Shown here: one piece after another, positions 8,667 through 17,183 of the stretch
Layout of the letters: every line of letters starts with the position of its first letter
How positions within the stretch are numbered: the first letter of the stretch is position 1
From: Spirochaetia bacterium 38H-sp
GTDB lineage: Bacteria > Spirochaetota > Spirochaetia > Winmispirales > Winmispiraceae
Assembly (NCBI GenBank): GCA_039023545.1
Contig: JBCHKQ010000001.1
Location: 620,001-684,000, forward strand
Length of the DNA stretch: 64,000 bases
Reading direction: 5' to 3'
Translations under genes and position numbers: made by a program
The notes under the pieces: generated by a model
The model's input: only the letters and a program-made list of their open reading frames with translations
Database searches by the model: none
What the model was told of the DNA's origin: nothing

Positions 8667-8723
8667 TGTCCCTGTGCATGTTTTAAACGATACACAGATT
8701 GCGCAGGGACGCTTGCCTGCGCA
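8667..8723. repeat. Degenerate A-type element or terminator between convergent genes
   Basis: GTCCCTGTGC pairs with GCGCAGGGAC (9 of 10 Watson-Crick, one G-U) around a 23-nt loop, and the tail CTTGCCTGCGC resembles the TCCTGCCTGCGGC tail of the A-type units. An overlapping alternative hairpin, ATTGCGCAGG with CCTGCGCAAT, is perfect over 10 bp. The ACCGAAC box is missing. The two stems are mutually exclusive. It lies between convergent genes and may act as a terminator. Confidence 0.45.
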
Positions 8724-8793
8724 ATAGTGAGCAGGATAGACTCTTCTCCATTAGGTTTTCAATAAAAAAGGGATTCTTTAGTGTAATATAAAA

Positions 8794-10194
8794 CTATGAG
8801 GTTTTTTTTAGCCTTCTACTCAGGGTTGACTGAGAAACTCCCAAAATTTGCGCTGCTGCAGACTGATTATTACCTGTTCTCTTAAGTGCTTCTTTTATAA
8901 GAATATTTTCCATTTCTTCTATGGTTGGGAAATGGCCAAAACAGGAAACAATGCTGTCATAGTCAAGCTCTGCCGGAAGTCTCAGTTTTCTCATTGTCGG
9001 GACAGATGTGGATTTTTCGTAAACAGCAAAACTCTCAAGAGAGAGCATCTGCTCAGTTGTTCTTGATACCGCATCAAAAATCATAGCCTGGAGCTCACGC
9101 ACATTTCCAGGAAACTCGTATACTGTCAGGATATCAAAAAGTCTGGGAGGAACGAGAGGTTCTTCCTTTTTGAGCTCTTTTGCAGCCTGTTTGACAAAGG
9201 CATCCACAAGCAGTGGGATATCCGTCTGCCTTTCTCTAAGCGGTGGAAGATGTATGTGATGAGTCATCAATCTGTAGTATAAATCCTTTCTAAAAGAACC
9301 TTCTTCCTGCTTTTTTGTAAGATCTGCGCAGGTTGCCGTTATTATACGCGCGTTGCTTTTTCTTGGCCTGTCTTCTCCCAGAGGATAGTACTCACCTTCC
9401 TGGAGAAGTCTAAGCAGCTTTATCTGCGACTGAATACTCAGCTCTCCTATCTCGTCCAGAAAAAGTGTGCCACCCTGAGCGCGTTCTATAAGTCCTGCTC
9501 TGTCTGTCTCTGCACCAGTATATGCGCCCCGCTTATGACCGAATAGAGTATCGGAAAAAAGCGTATCGTCAAGACCGGCAACATTTACAGTTACAAGTTC
9601 GCCCTCTAGTTTGCTTGCTTTATGTATTGCTTGTGCAAGAAGTTCTTTTCCCGTACCGCTCTCGCCTGTTATTAGTACGGGTCTGGGACTCGGAGCAATC
9701 GCCTTGGCATAAGAAAATATGGAAAGCATTTTCTTATCGCGGGTTATTATATGAGAGAACTCGCTTTCTACCTCAAAACCTTTTTGTGCGTGGGAGGAAA
9801 GGCTCTCTACTTCTTTGTTTAGCTGGCGCATCTCCAGCGCATTTTTTAGCGAGGTAAAAAACCTGGTAGGATTTATGGGCTTGTTTATATAGTCAAGAGC
9901 TCCCAGTTTCATAGCCTTGACTACGTTTTGCGCGCCTTCTTCTGCTGTTGCAATTATTACAGGAATTTCCGGATGGCTTTCTTTTATTTCTTTTAATAAT
10001 GTAAAGCCGTCTTTCTTGGGCATCACAAGGTCTAAGACAACTACTTGTATATTGTTTTCTTTGAGAATATTTTCTACTTCTTCTGGTCTGCTGCACAATA
10101 TGTAGTTGGTATAGCCTTCATGTTCCAGCATAAGCTGGTATCTTGTGAGAATAGTCTCGTCATCATCTACAAGCAGTATGTATTCTTTTTCCAT
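8794..10194 (-). CDS. NtrC-family sigma-54-dependent response regulator, 466 aa
   Basis: This is a three-domain transcription activator. The receiver (1-120) has acidic residues 10-12, phospho-acceptor Asp55 in VVVLD, Thr83 and Lys105. The AAA+ domain has Walker A GESGTGKE (177-184), GAYTGA (223-228, the sigma-54 contact loop with Tyr in place of Phe) and Walker B LFLDEI (244-249). The C-terminus has a Fis-type helix-turn-helix (SAAAQILGVSQSTLSRRL). Activity should require phosphorylation and sigma-54 holoenzyme. No histidine kinase is adjacent, so it is an orphan here, and neither its signal nor its target can be named. There is no clear ribosome binding site. A 10-bp palindrome lies 15 bp upstream of its ATG. 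Confidence 0.92.
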   Translation of the reverse strand: MEKEYILLVDDDETILTRYQLMLEHEGYTNYILCSRPEEVENILKENNIQVVVLDLVMPKKDGFTLLKEIKESHPEIPVIIATAEEGAQNVVKAMKLGALDYINKPINPTRFFTSLKNALEMRQLNKEVESLSSHAQKGFEVESEFSHIITRDKKMLSIFSYAKAIAPSPRPVLITGESGTGKELLAQAIHKASKLEGELVTVNVAGLDDTLFSDTLFGHKRGAYTGAETDRAGLIERAQGGTLFLDEIGELSIQSQIKLLRLLQEGEYYPLGEDRPRKSNARIITATCADLTKKQEEGSFRKDLYYRLMTHHIHLPPLRERQTDIPLLVDAFVKQAAKELKKEEPLVPPRLFDILTVYEFPGNVRELQAMIFDAVSRTTEQMLSLESFAVYEKSTSVPTMRKLRLPAELDYDSIVSCFGHFPTIEEMENILIKEALKRTGNNQSAAAQILGVSQSTLSRRLKKTS

Positions 10195-10209
10195 AGTATT
10201 TTTATCGTC

Positions 10210-10232
10210 TTATTATGCATTTTGCATAATAA
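10210..10232. promoter_or_regulatory. Perfect 10-bp inverted repeat upstream of the NtrC-type regulator
   Basis: TTATTATGCA (10210-10219), a 3-nt TTT spacer and TGCATAATAA (10223-10232) form a perfect palindrome ending 15 bp upstream of the regulator's ATG. It is a candidate operator or autoregulatory site. The rest of the 302-bp gap to proA (10195-10496) is AT-rich and contains no gene; I saw no -24/-12 sigma-54 promoter in it. Confidence 0.5.
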
Positions 10233-10496
10233 ATAATAGGCTAATATTGTCTTGTTTTCAAGAGATTGTATATATATTTAAAGAAAATATGCGGGAATGG
10301 TAGAGCCTTTTGTCATATGTTTTTTTCTGTTAAAATATTGCGACAGGTAAATAAATAATTCTTTGGCATAGCCGTATATGTTTTTGATTTGCTCCATGTC
10401 GCAAGCTATATGAAGGCAATCATTTTATTTTTTCTGATATATTGAATAAGTTTTACAGCTTGTTTATTCTTGTTACATACTTTGACGGGGGTTTGT

Positions 10497-11798
10497 ATGA
10501 AGGTAAAGGCTCAGGCTGTTTCTGCGCGTAATGCTTCCAGGTTTTTGAGTGCGCTTTCTACTGATAAGAAGAATTCTGCTCTTAAAGCCATACGTGATGC
10601 TCTTATGGCAAGGAGCGATGAGATTGTCAGGGCTAATGAGATGGATTTACAGATTGCTGAGGAGACTAATCTTGCCGCACCTCTTAAAAAGCGTCTTTCT
10701 TTTCCCTTTTCTAAGATTGAGGATGTTTGTAAGGGGATAGACAGCCTTATTTCTCTTGATGACCCTGTAGGCAAAACGCTTTCTGCTACGGAGTTGGATA
10801 AGAATCTCGAGCTTTTTAAGGTATCATGTCCCATAGGGGTTATAGGTGTTATATTTGAATCCAGGCCAGATGCACTTGTGCAGATTTCTACCCTCTGTCT
10901 TAAGAGCGGAAATGCTGTACTGCTCAAGGGCGGGAGTGAGGCTGAGAATACTAATACTATTCTTGCTGAGATTATTGCAGATGTCTCATCCAGAGCCGGT
11001 ATTCCGGATGGATGGATTCAGCTGCTTCATACTCGTGAGGATGTCGGACAGATGTTGTCCATGGATGAGTATATTGACCTCATAATACCTCGAGGTTCCA
11101 ACGAGTTTGTAAAATATATTATGAACAATACAGCTATTCCTGTCATGGGACATGCGGACGGAATCTGTCATGCCTATGTGCATGAGGCTGCTGATATCGA
11201 TATGGCTGCCTCCCTTGTTACGGATTCTAAGACGCAGTATGTTGCTGTCTGTAATGCAGTAGAGACACTTCTTGTGGATGCAGCTTGCGCGGATAAGGCT
11301 CTGCCTGTTATAGCTGCATCTCTTACCCAAAGAGGGGTTGAGATACGCGGCTGTGAGAGAACTCGCAGAATTATAGATTGCAAAGAGGCTAGAGAGGAAG
11401 ATTGGGCTACTGAATATCTGGATTATATTATTTCTGTAAAGGTTGTAGATGGGATTGAGCAGGCTATAGAACATATCAATACTTATGGTTCTGGGCACAC
11501 TGACCTCATAATCACCTCTGATAAAAAGGCTGCTGCACTTTTTATGTCTCTTGTGGATTCTGCAGATGTCTTTTGGAACTGCAGCACAAGGTTTGCTGAT
11601 GGCTATAGATATGGTCTTGGAGCAGAGGTGGGGATAAGCACCAACAAGATTCATGCAAGAGGTCCTGTGGGACTGGAAGGGCTTGTTATATATAAGTATA
11701 TGCTTATGGGTAACGGACAGGTTGTAGCGGATTATGTGGAGGGACGTGCTGAGTTTACTCATAAAAAACTTGCTAAGGACTTTCCCCTAAGCAACTGA
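10497..11798 (+). CDS. proA: Gamma-glutamyl phosphate reductase, 433 aa
   Basis: ProA reduces gamma-glutamyl phosphate to glutamate-5-semialdehyde with NADPH, the second step of proline synthesis, in the cytosol. It belongs to the aldehyde dehydrogenase superfamily. VIFESRPDALVQIS (near residue 117) is the typical GPR segment, and the catalytic Cys lies in QYVAVCNAVETLL (about residue 247). Length is normal. I chose the ATG at 10497 because GGGGG lies 5 nt before it; an in-frame TTG at 10470 would add nine residues with no ribosome binding site. proB follows 104 nt downstream on the same strand, so the pair probably forms one unit. Confidence 0.95.
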   Translation: MKVKAQAVSARNASRFLSALSTDKKNSALKAIRDALMARSDEIVRANEMDLQIAEETNLAAPLKKRLSFPFSKIEDVCKGIDSLISLDDPVGKTLSATELDKNLELFKVSCPIGVIGVIFESRPDALVQISTLCLKSGNAVLLKGGSEAENTNTILAEIIADVSSRAGIPDGWIQLLHTREDVGQMLSMDEYIDLIIPRGSNEFVKYIMNNTAIPVMGHADGICHAYVHEAADIDMAASLVTDSKTQYVAVCNAVETLLVDAACADKALPVIAASLTQRGVEIRGCERTRRIIDCKEAREEDWATEYLDYIISVKVVDGIEQAIEHINTYGSGHTDLIITSDKKAAALFMSLVDSADVFWNCSTRFADGYRYGLGAEVGISTNKIHARGPVGLEGLVIYKYMLMGNGQVVADYVEGRAEFTHKKLAKDFPLSN

Positions 11799-11902
11799 GA
11801 AATTGCCGGATTTGTATTCTGTCTTTTATAATGCAGAATATTTTACATTTTTGAGCCGGTTGTTTTTTTAAGTTGGTAAAAGCGGTTATCAGAGGATATG
11901 CA

Positions 11903-13000
11903 ATGCGAGATTTTTCGGGTATCAAGAAGATTGTCATCAAGGTTGGCACCAATACTCTTTCTGGCCCTGATGGTATAGATGTTTTTTATATAGAAGAACT
12001 TGCGTCACAGATAAACGATATAAGGAAGCATGGCTTTATCCCCTTGCTTGTTTCTTCCGGTGCCATAGGTATGGGGTCTCGTGAGCTCGGTATAAAGCAC
12101 AAAGTAAAGAAGATAGACATGAGGCAGGCTCTTGCTGCTATAGGTCAGCCTGTTCTCATGCATACGTACAGACAGGCTTTTTTGCGCTATGATATTCCTG
12201 TAGCTCAGATACTTCTTACCCGAGATACCTTTGATAATCGTAAAGCCTATGTCAATCTCAAAAATGCAGTAGATAGCCTTCTGCACATGGGAGCTCTTCC
12301 TGTTTTTAACGAGAATGATTGTATATCTACGGATGAGATTGGAACTGCGTTTGGAGATAATGACACGCTAAGTGCCTACATAGCGAGCAAAACAGATGCT
12401 GATCTGCTTATTCTGCTTACGGATATAGACGGACTTTATACCGATGATCCCAAAAAAGACAAAAACGCAAGGATTATACGTACTGTTATCGAGATAAGTG
12501 ATGAAATGCTGAATAAAGCAGGTGGTGCAGGTAGCACTCACTCAACGGGTGGAATGAAAACCAAGCTCATGGCCGCACGGATAGCAGGACAGGCAGGCTG
12601 CCGCGTGGTAATTGCCCATGGCAGAGAAAAGAACATTCTTCCCAGAATTCTAGCTGGAGAAGAGATTGGCACATTGTTTTTGCCTTCTGGCAGACTCAAA
12701 AATCGCGAGAGGTGGATACTCCAAGCGCAGCCGCACGGCAATATCGTTGTGGATGACGGGGCTTTTCGTGCAGTAGGCAAGAAAAAAAGCCTTCTTCCTT
12801 CTGGTGTGTTAAGAGTGGAGGGAAGCTTTGAGGCAGGCGATGTTATCACTATAAACGGCACAATCAAGGCAGTATCAGCTCTCTCAAGCAAGGACATAGA
12901 GAAAGTTGCCGGGCGGCACACAAGCGAGCTTGTCGCTATACTTGGAAAAGATAAACCGGATGTTGTAGTCCGGGCCGACGACATAGTTATAGAAAAATAG
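11903..13000 (+). CDS. proB: Glutamate 5-kinase with PUA domain, 365 aa
   Basis: ProB phosphorylates glutamate to gamma-glutamyl phosphate, the first and usually proline-inhibited step of proline synthesis. The amino-acid-kinase domain (about 1-250) shows IVIKVGTNTL at the start, SSGAIGMG for substrate binding, NENDCIS and the GGMKTKL loop. A PUA domain fills the C-terminus (about 270-360), as in the E. coli enzyme (367 aa). I chose the ATG at 11903, with AGAGGA 6 nt before it; the in-frame TTG at 11873 has no such site. The order proA-proB is the reverse of the common proBA order. Confidence 0.95.
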   Translation: MRDFSGIKKIVIKVGTNTLSGPDGIDVFYIEELASQINDIRKHGFIPLLVSSGAIGMGSRELGIKHKVKKIDMRQALAAIGQPVLMHTYRQAFLRYDIPVAQILLTRDTFDNRKAYVNLKNAVDSLLHMGALPVFNENDCISTDEIGTAFGDNDTLSAYIASKTDADLLILLTDIDGLYTDDPKKDKNARIIRTVIEISDEMLNKAGGAGSTHSTGGMKTKLMAARIAGQAGCRVVIAHGREKNILPRILAGEEIGTLFLPSGRLKNRERWILQAQPHGNIVVDDGAFRAVGKKKSLLPSGVLRVEGSFEAGDVITINGTIKAVSALSSKDIEKVAGRHTSELVAILGKDKPDVVVRADDIVIEK

Positions 13001-13008
13001 CTTATTAT

Positions 13009-13158
13009 ACCGAACGCACAGCCCGCTGCGCGGTCAGTGCTGCCTCCAGGCAAAGTGGGGCAGAGGATTTCCCGCTTTTTTGCTTAGTGTGTGCCGCAGG
13101 CAGGAGGGAGCGCGCCTTCTTACTGCTTTGCCGTATAGGTGCGCTCCTGACGTTCGGT
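13009..13158. repeat. ACCGAAC element 3 (inverted pair, opposite orientation)
   Basis: Here the B unit comes first and reads rightward (13009 to about 13065), with stem arms GCAC..CCGC / GCGG..GTGC and the tail CTGCCTCC. The A unit reads leftward (about 13092-13158), with stem GGAGCGC (13107-13113) against GCGCTCC (13141-13147). Elements 1, 2 and 6 have the reverse order. It begins 9 nt after the proB stop codon and lies between two plus-strand genes. Confidence 0.75.
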
Positions 13159-13233
13159 ATAAATATAAATGGAAGGTCTTTGTCTTGATAAGTTTCTGCA
13201 GGGAGTATTCTGTTCTTGGAATTTTTATAACCC

Positions 13234-13261
13234 TTGCAAAAACTGGTTTTGTTAGTATACC
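13234..13261 (+). promoter_or_regulatory. Promoter and possible autoregulatory operator of the LacI-family gene
   Basis: TTGCAA (13234-13239), a 16-nt spacer and TATACC (13256-13261) form a promoter whose -10 box ends 7 nt before the ATG, so transcription should begin at about the start codon. The spacer contains CAAAAACTGGTTTTG (13237-13251), an imperfect palindrome with CAAAA/TTTTG arms. A LacI-family protein could bind it to control its own gene. Confidence 0.5.
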
Positions 13262-13268
13262 ATAAAAT

Positions 13269-14285
13269 ATGGCAAAAAGAGCTAGACTGGTGGATGTTGC
13301 AAAACTGGCCGGGGTTTCTCACACTACTGTTTCATGGGCACTCAAAGGTGATCCCAGAATAAGCCCAGAGACCAGAAAAAAGGTGATGGATGCAGCCAGG
13401 AAGCTCAATTATCATCCCAACTTGCTTGCAAGGGCGCTTGTCAACGGCAGGACCAATACTCTTGCTATTGTTGCGTCATTCTTTTCTTCTCATTTTGAGA
13501 TGGAGGTTTTGAAAGGTATAGAGCAGCAGCTTATGGATACCGGCAGCGAGCTTGGTGTTCTGCTTTTTACCACGCGTGGCTCCAAAAAAAGAGAAGAAGA
13601 TATCATAGCTGATGTGATAAAAAGCGGAAGAGCGGATGGTCTTATCACGCTCAATATATCTTTATCAGTCAATCTCAGCAGCCTTGCATGTGAGTACGCT
13701 TTTCCTGTTGTGCTTATAGAGGGTAAGGGACGTTGTGCGGATACCATAAGGATTGATAATCCGGGCGGCTCTTATGCTGCTGTTTCTGCTCTTGTGAAGG
13801 CAGGTGCAAAGAATATAGCAATAGTGTCGGGAGAGATACATACGGAGGAGCCCGGAAGAAGCCCTATGGAAAGGCTAATAGGTGCACGACGTTCTCTAAG
13901 GGCTCACGGTTATGGATTTGATAAAAGCCAAGTTTTCTTTATAGAGCGTTATTATTTTGAAGAAGGGTATACGCTTTTCCCGCGTATTCTGGATGCAATG
14001 CCGAATGTGGACGGCATTTTTTGTGCTGCCGGTGATATGGTTGCTCTTGGCCTCCTTGCTGCCATGAGGGACAGGGGTATATCTGTGCCGGAGGATGTAA
14101 GATTGGTGGGGTATGATGATATCCCTGCTTCTTCTCTTGTGTCTCCCACTCTTACGACAGTGCGCTACAATATGCCGCGTATGGGCGCAACTGCAGTGGA
14201 TTTTATAAGTGCGGCTCTTTCTGGAGAAAAAGAAAAAAAGCATTATATAGAGCCATCCGTGCTTATAGGAAGACAGAGTTGTTAG
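13269..14285 (+). CDS. LacI/GalR-family transcriptional regulator, 338 aa
   Basis: The N-terminal helix-turn-helix (about 6-26) reads RLVDVAKLAGVSHTTVSWAL, and the hinge helix region NLLARALVNGRTNTL follows near residues 57-71. The rest is a periplasmic-binding-protein-like sensor domain (about 65-335) that should bind a sugar or similar effector and release the DNA. Length is normal. There is no ribosome binding site, and the promoter position suggests leaderless translation. No sugar transport or catabolic gene is adjacent, so targets are unknown. A LacI-type operator does occur at the phosphorylase gene (58032), but linking the two is speculation. Confidence 0.92.
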   Translation: MAKRARLVDVAKLAGVSHTTVSWALKGDPRISPETRKKVMDAARKLNYHPNLLARALVNGRTNTLAIVASFFSSHFEMEVLKGIEQQLMDTGSELGVLLFTTRGSKKREEDIIADVIKSGRADGLITLNISLSVNLSSLACEYAFPVVLIEGKGRCADTIRIDNPGGSYAAVSALVKAGAKNIAIVSGEIHTEEPGRSPMERLIGARRSLRAHGYGFDKSQVFFIERYYFEEGYTLFPRILDAMPNVDGIFCAAGDMVALGLLAAMRDRGISVPEDVRLVGYDDIPASSLVSPTLTTVRYNMPRMGATAVDFISAALSGEKEKKHYIEPSVLIGRQSC

Positions 14286-14325
14286 TGTCCGTTTTGATTT
14301 TTATGTTGCTATAATATTTTTCTTA

Positions 14326-14370
14326 CGCCAGGAGGCAGGGGATGGGCGCACAGCGCCATCCCCGTTCGGT
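14326..14370 (-). repeat. ACCGAAC element 4 (single B-type unit)
   Basis: Read on the minus strand, this is ACCGAAC, then a stem GGGGATGGCGC with a 3-nt loop and GCGCCCATCCCC (one bulged base), then CTGCCTCCTGGCG. Only half of the paired element is present. It lies between convergent genes (the LacI-family gene and acnA), just after the 3' end of acnA. Confidence 0.75.
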
Positions 14371-14376
14371 ATAAAA

Positions 14377-16992
14377 TTATGAGAGTTTTTTTGCAACGTA
14401 TGGCAGGATTCCACCTGCGCGGAGGTATTCTAGCTCTATGCCGGAGAAGACCATGACGTCCATGGTAAAGCTTGTTGTGCGTCCGTCTAGTGTGGCTGTG
14501 ACGGTGCATTCTCCGTAGGGTTTGAGTTTATCCAGGTCTTCTATTGTGATTGTTTCGTGTCCAGAAAGTCCTAGTGTGTCTGCGTTTTGGCCGTCTTTGA
14601 AACAAAGGGGCAGAACGCCCATGCCTACCAGGTTGCTGCGGTGTATCCTCTCAAATGATTCTGCAAGTACTGCGCGTACGCCCAAGAGTCTCGTGCCTTT
14701 TGCCGCCCAGTCTCGTGAGGACCCTGTGCCGTATTCTTTGCCTGCAATTATTACAAGGTCTGTGCCGCGCTTTGCATACTCCATTGCTGCATCGTAGGTA
14801 AAAACTTGTTTCCCTTCCGGAAGCAGCATCGTATATCCGCCAGGTGCGTCTGGGGTGAGACGGTTCTTGAGTCTTATGTTGGCAAATGTTCCACGCATCA
14901 TGACTTGATGATTTCCGCGTCTTGAGCCGTAGGAGTTAAAGTCAGCGGGTTTTACACCTTTTTCCTGCAGGTATTTTCCTGCAGGATAATCGGGCGGTAT
15001 TGCACCTGCAGGTGATATATGGTCTGTTGTAACAGAGTCATAAAAAAAGCCCAAAATACGTGCGTCTTTTATCTGTGCAGGCAGGCCTTTCAGCTTATAG
15101 AATGGAGGGTTTTGGATGTATGTGGATGACTCATCCCAGTTATAGCAGAGTCCTTCTCCACCGGATAGCTCCTGCCATCTCTTGTCGCCTGCAAATATGT
15201 TAGCGTATGTTTTTTTATAATCTGCACTTATTACAGCCTGTTTTTCCAGCTCTGCTATTTCTTCTGCAGAGGGAAGTATGTCTGCAAGGTAGATTTCTTT
15301 TCCGTCCTTGCCTCGGCCTAGTGGTTCTTTTTCTAGGTCTTTAAGCAGGCTGCCTGCCAGTGCGTATGCGACTACATAGATGGGCGATGCAAGTATATTA
15401 AAGCGTACCTTCTGGTGTATTCTTGCCTCAAAATTTCTGTTGCCTGAACCAACGGAGCCTAGTATCAGCCCCTGGTCAGCTGCCTTTTCCATCGCTGCAG
15501 GTAGAGGACCGCTGTTTCCTATACAGGTTGCGCAGCCGTAGGCTACTACGCCAAAGCCCAGCTTCTCAAGATATGGCATGACTCCTGCACGCTCAAGATA
15601 ATCCGTAACAACGCGTGATCCAGGGGCAAGGCTTGTTTTTACCCATACGGGTACACTAAGTCCGTGTTCTACAGCTTTCTTTGCAAGAAGCCCTGCTCCA
15701 AGAAGAACGGTAGGGTTGGATGTATTGGTACATGATGTTATGGATGCAATGGCAACTGCGCCCTGAGGCACTCTCACAGGAGAGCCGTTAAGCTCAACTT
15801 CTCTTGAGTCGTCCTTTATAGCAAGCTCCTGCAGCCCTTTCTCTATCCTGCGAGGCAGACTCGATGGTGTAAGCCTGTCCTGTGGCCGGGAAGGTCCTGC
15901 CAGAGACGGCTCTACAGTTGCAAGATCAAGCTCAAGGACATCGGAGTAAACTGGCTGACAGGACGGGTCAAACCACATACCAGTCTTTTTGAGATACCAT
16001 TCTGCTCTATCAGCCTCTTTCTCCCTTCCTGTAAAGCGCAGAAACTCGGTTGTCACCTCATCTACCGGGAAGAAGCCCATAGTTGCTCCATACTCCGGAG
16101 ACATGTTGGCAATAGTTATCCTATCAGGCAGAGAGAGCGCTTTGACCCCTGGGCCAAAATACTCTACAAACTTACCCACAACCCCCTTTTTGCGCAGAAG
16201 CTCGGTCAGAGTAAGAACAGCATCAGTTGCCGTAACACCATCTCTTAGCCTGCCAGTAAGTCTCACACCAATTACCTCTGGAAGAGGCATGATATAAGCC
16301 TCGCCAAGCATGACAGCCTCAGCCTCTATGCCTCCTACCCCCCAGCCCATAACACCGAGACCATTAATCATAGTAGTATGAGAATCCGTACCCACAAGAG
16401 AATCGGGAAAAACAACAGTCCTACCATCTACTACATCCTCACGCACAACCTGCGCAAGATACTCTGCATTGATCTGGTGACAAATACCAGAATTGGGAGG
16501 CACAGTACGAAACTTATCAAGACTCTGGCCTGCCCATTTTAGCAGCTTATAACGCTCTGTATTTCTCTCATACTCCTTGGCAACATTCTTCTCAAGCGCA
16601 TCAGAAGCCGCCCAAAAATCTATCTGTACCGAATGGTCTATTACAAGATCCACGGGAATCCCGGGATTTACACGCCTTACATTCCCGCCCGCAGCAGCCA
16701 CTGCATCACGCATAGCCGCAAGATCCACGACAGCCGGGACACCAGTAAAATCCTGCATAAGCACACGAGAAGGAAAATAAGACAGCTCCCTGCCCGTATT
16801 GGCATGCCAATCAGAAAAATGCTCAAGCCCACAGGCACCCGGCCTGGAAAAAAACACAGCCCTGGCAACATTCTCCAAAAGCACACGTATGGAATAAGGC
16901 AGAGAAGAAAAACCACCCTTTACATCAACAGAAGAAGGCTCAAAAACAAAAACACTCCTGCCATCAAAAGAACACTCTCTAAAAGACATCAC
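14377..16992 (-). CDS. acnA: Aconitate hydratase, AcnA/IRP type, 871 aa
   Basis: AcnA interconverts citrate and isocitrate in the cytosol through a [4Fe-4S] cluster. The cluster ligands are visible: Cys421 in SCTNTSNP, and Cys487 and Cys490 in GCATCIGNSGPL. The swivel domain follows a linker (about 600-640), with YGTGSSRDWAAKG near residue 750 forming the substrate Arg-Ser site. Length and domain order match monomeric AcnA/IRP1. No other TCA-cycle gene is in the window; in organisms with an incomplete cycle, aconitase usually supplies 2-oxoglutarate for glutamate, which would fit the nearby proline genes (inference). Confidence 0.96.
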   Translation of the reverse strand: MMSFRECSFDGRSVFVFEPSSVDVKGGFSSLPYSIRVLLENVARAVFFSRPGACGLEHFSDWHANTGRELSYFPSRVLMQDFTGVPAVVDLAAMRDAVAAAGGNVRRVNPGIPVDLVIDHSVQIDFWAASDALEKNVAKEYERNTERYKLLKWAGQSLDKFRTVPPNSGICHQINAEYLAQVVREDVVDGRTVVFPDSLVGTDSHTTMINGLGVMGWGVGGIEAEAVMLGEAYIMPLPEVIGVRLTGRLRDGVTATDAVLTLTELLRKKGVVGKFVEYFGPGVKALSLPDRITIANMSPEYGATMGFFPVDEVTTEFLRFTGREKEADRAEWYLKKTGMWFDPSCQPVYSDVLELDLATVEPSLAGPSRPQDRLTPSSLPRRIEKGLQELAIKDDSREVELNGSPVRVPQGAVAIASITSCTNTSNPTVLLGAGLLAKKAVEHGLSVPVWVKTSLAPGSRVVTDYLERAGVMPYLEKLGFGVVAYGCATCIGNSGPLPAAMEKAADQGLILGSVGSGNRNFEARIHQKVRFNILASPIYVVAYALAGSLLKDLEKEPLGRGKDGKEIYLADILPSAEEIAELEKQAVISADYKKTYANIFAGDKRWQELSGGEGLCYNWDESSTYIQNPPFYKLKGLPAQIKDARILGFFYDSVTTDHISPAGAIPPDYPAGKYLQEKGVKPADFNSYGSRRGNHQVMMRGTFANIRLKNRLTPDAPGGYTMLLPEGKQVFTYDAAMEYAKRGTDLVIIAGKEYGTGSSRDWAAKGTRLLGVRAVLAESFERIHRSNLVGMGVLPLCFKDGQNADTLGLSGHETITIEDLDKLKPYGECTVTATLDGRTTSFTMDVMVFSGIELEYLRAGGILPYVAKKLS

Positions 16993-17062
16993 AAACTCCT
17001 TGCAAGAAAATCGCTAACAGAATAACCAAAAACAGCATAAAAAAAAAGCCATCAAAAAAAAG

Positions 17063-17130
17063 ACCGAACGTCGTCCCTGCGCCCAAAGTTGCAAAACAGG
17101 CAGAAAGGCGCAGTTACTCCTGCCTACGGC
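17063..17130 (+). repeat. ACCGAAC element 5 (single A-type unit)
   Basis: ACCGAACG (17063-17070) is followed by stem CTGCGCC (17077-17083) against GGCGCAG (17107-17113). The loop contains GGCAG (17099-17103), and CTGCC (17120-17124) with TACGGC follows. It lies in the divergent gap between acnA and the DUF554 gene, where a terminator would have no purpose. Confidence 0.75.
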
Positions 17131-17148
17131 AAATATGAGGAAAAATAC

Positions 17149-17177
17149 TTTAAAAAAGACAGGATTAATAGCATAAT
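17149..17177 (+). promoter_or_regulatory. Promoter of the DUF554 gene, predicted leaderless
   Basis: TTTAAA (17149-17154), a 17-nt spacer and CATAAT (17172-17177) precede the ATG at 17184 by 6 nt. No Shine-Dalgarno sequence is present, so the mRNA probably starts at the ATG. Confidence 0.45.
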
Positions 17178-17183
17178 AGCAGC

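Noticed and set aside
10195..10496. Sigma-54 promoter in the gap beside the NtrC-type regulator
   Set aside because: TGGCA occurs near 10363, but no GC or TTGCA follows at the required -12 spacing on either strand.
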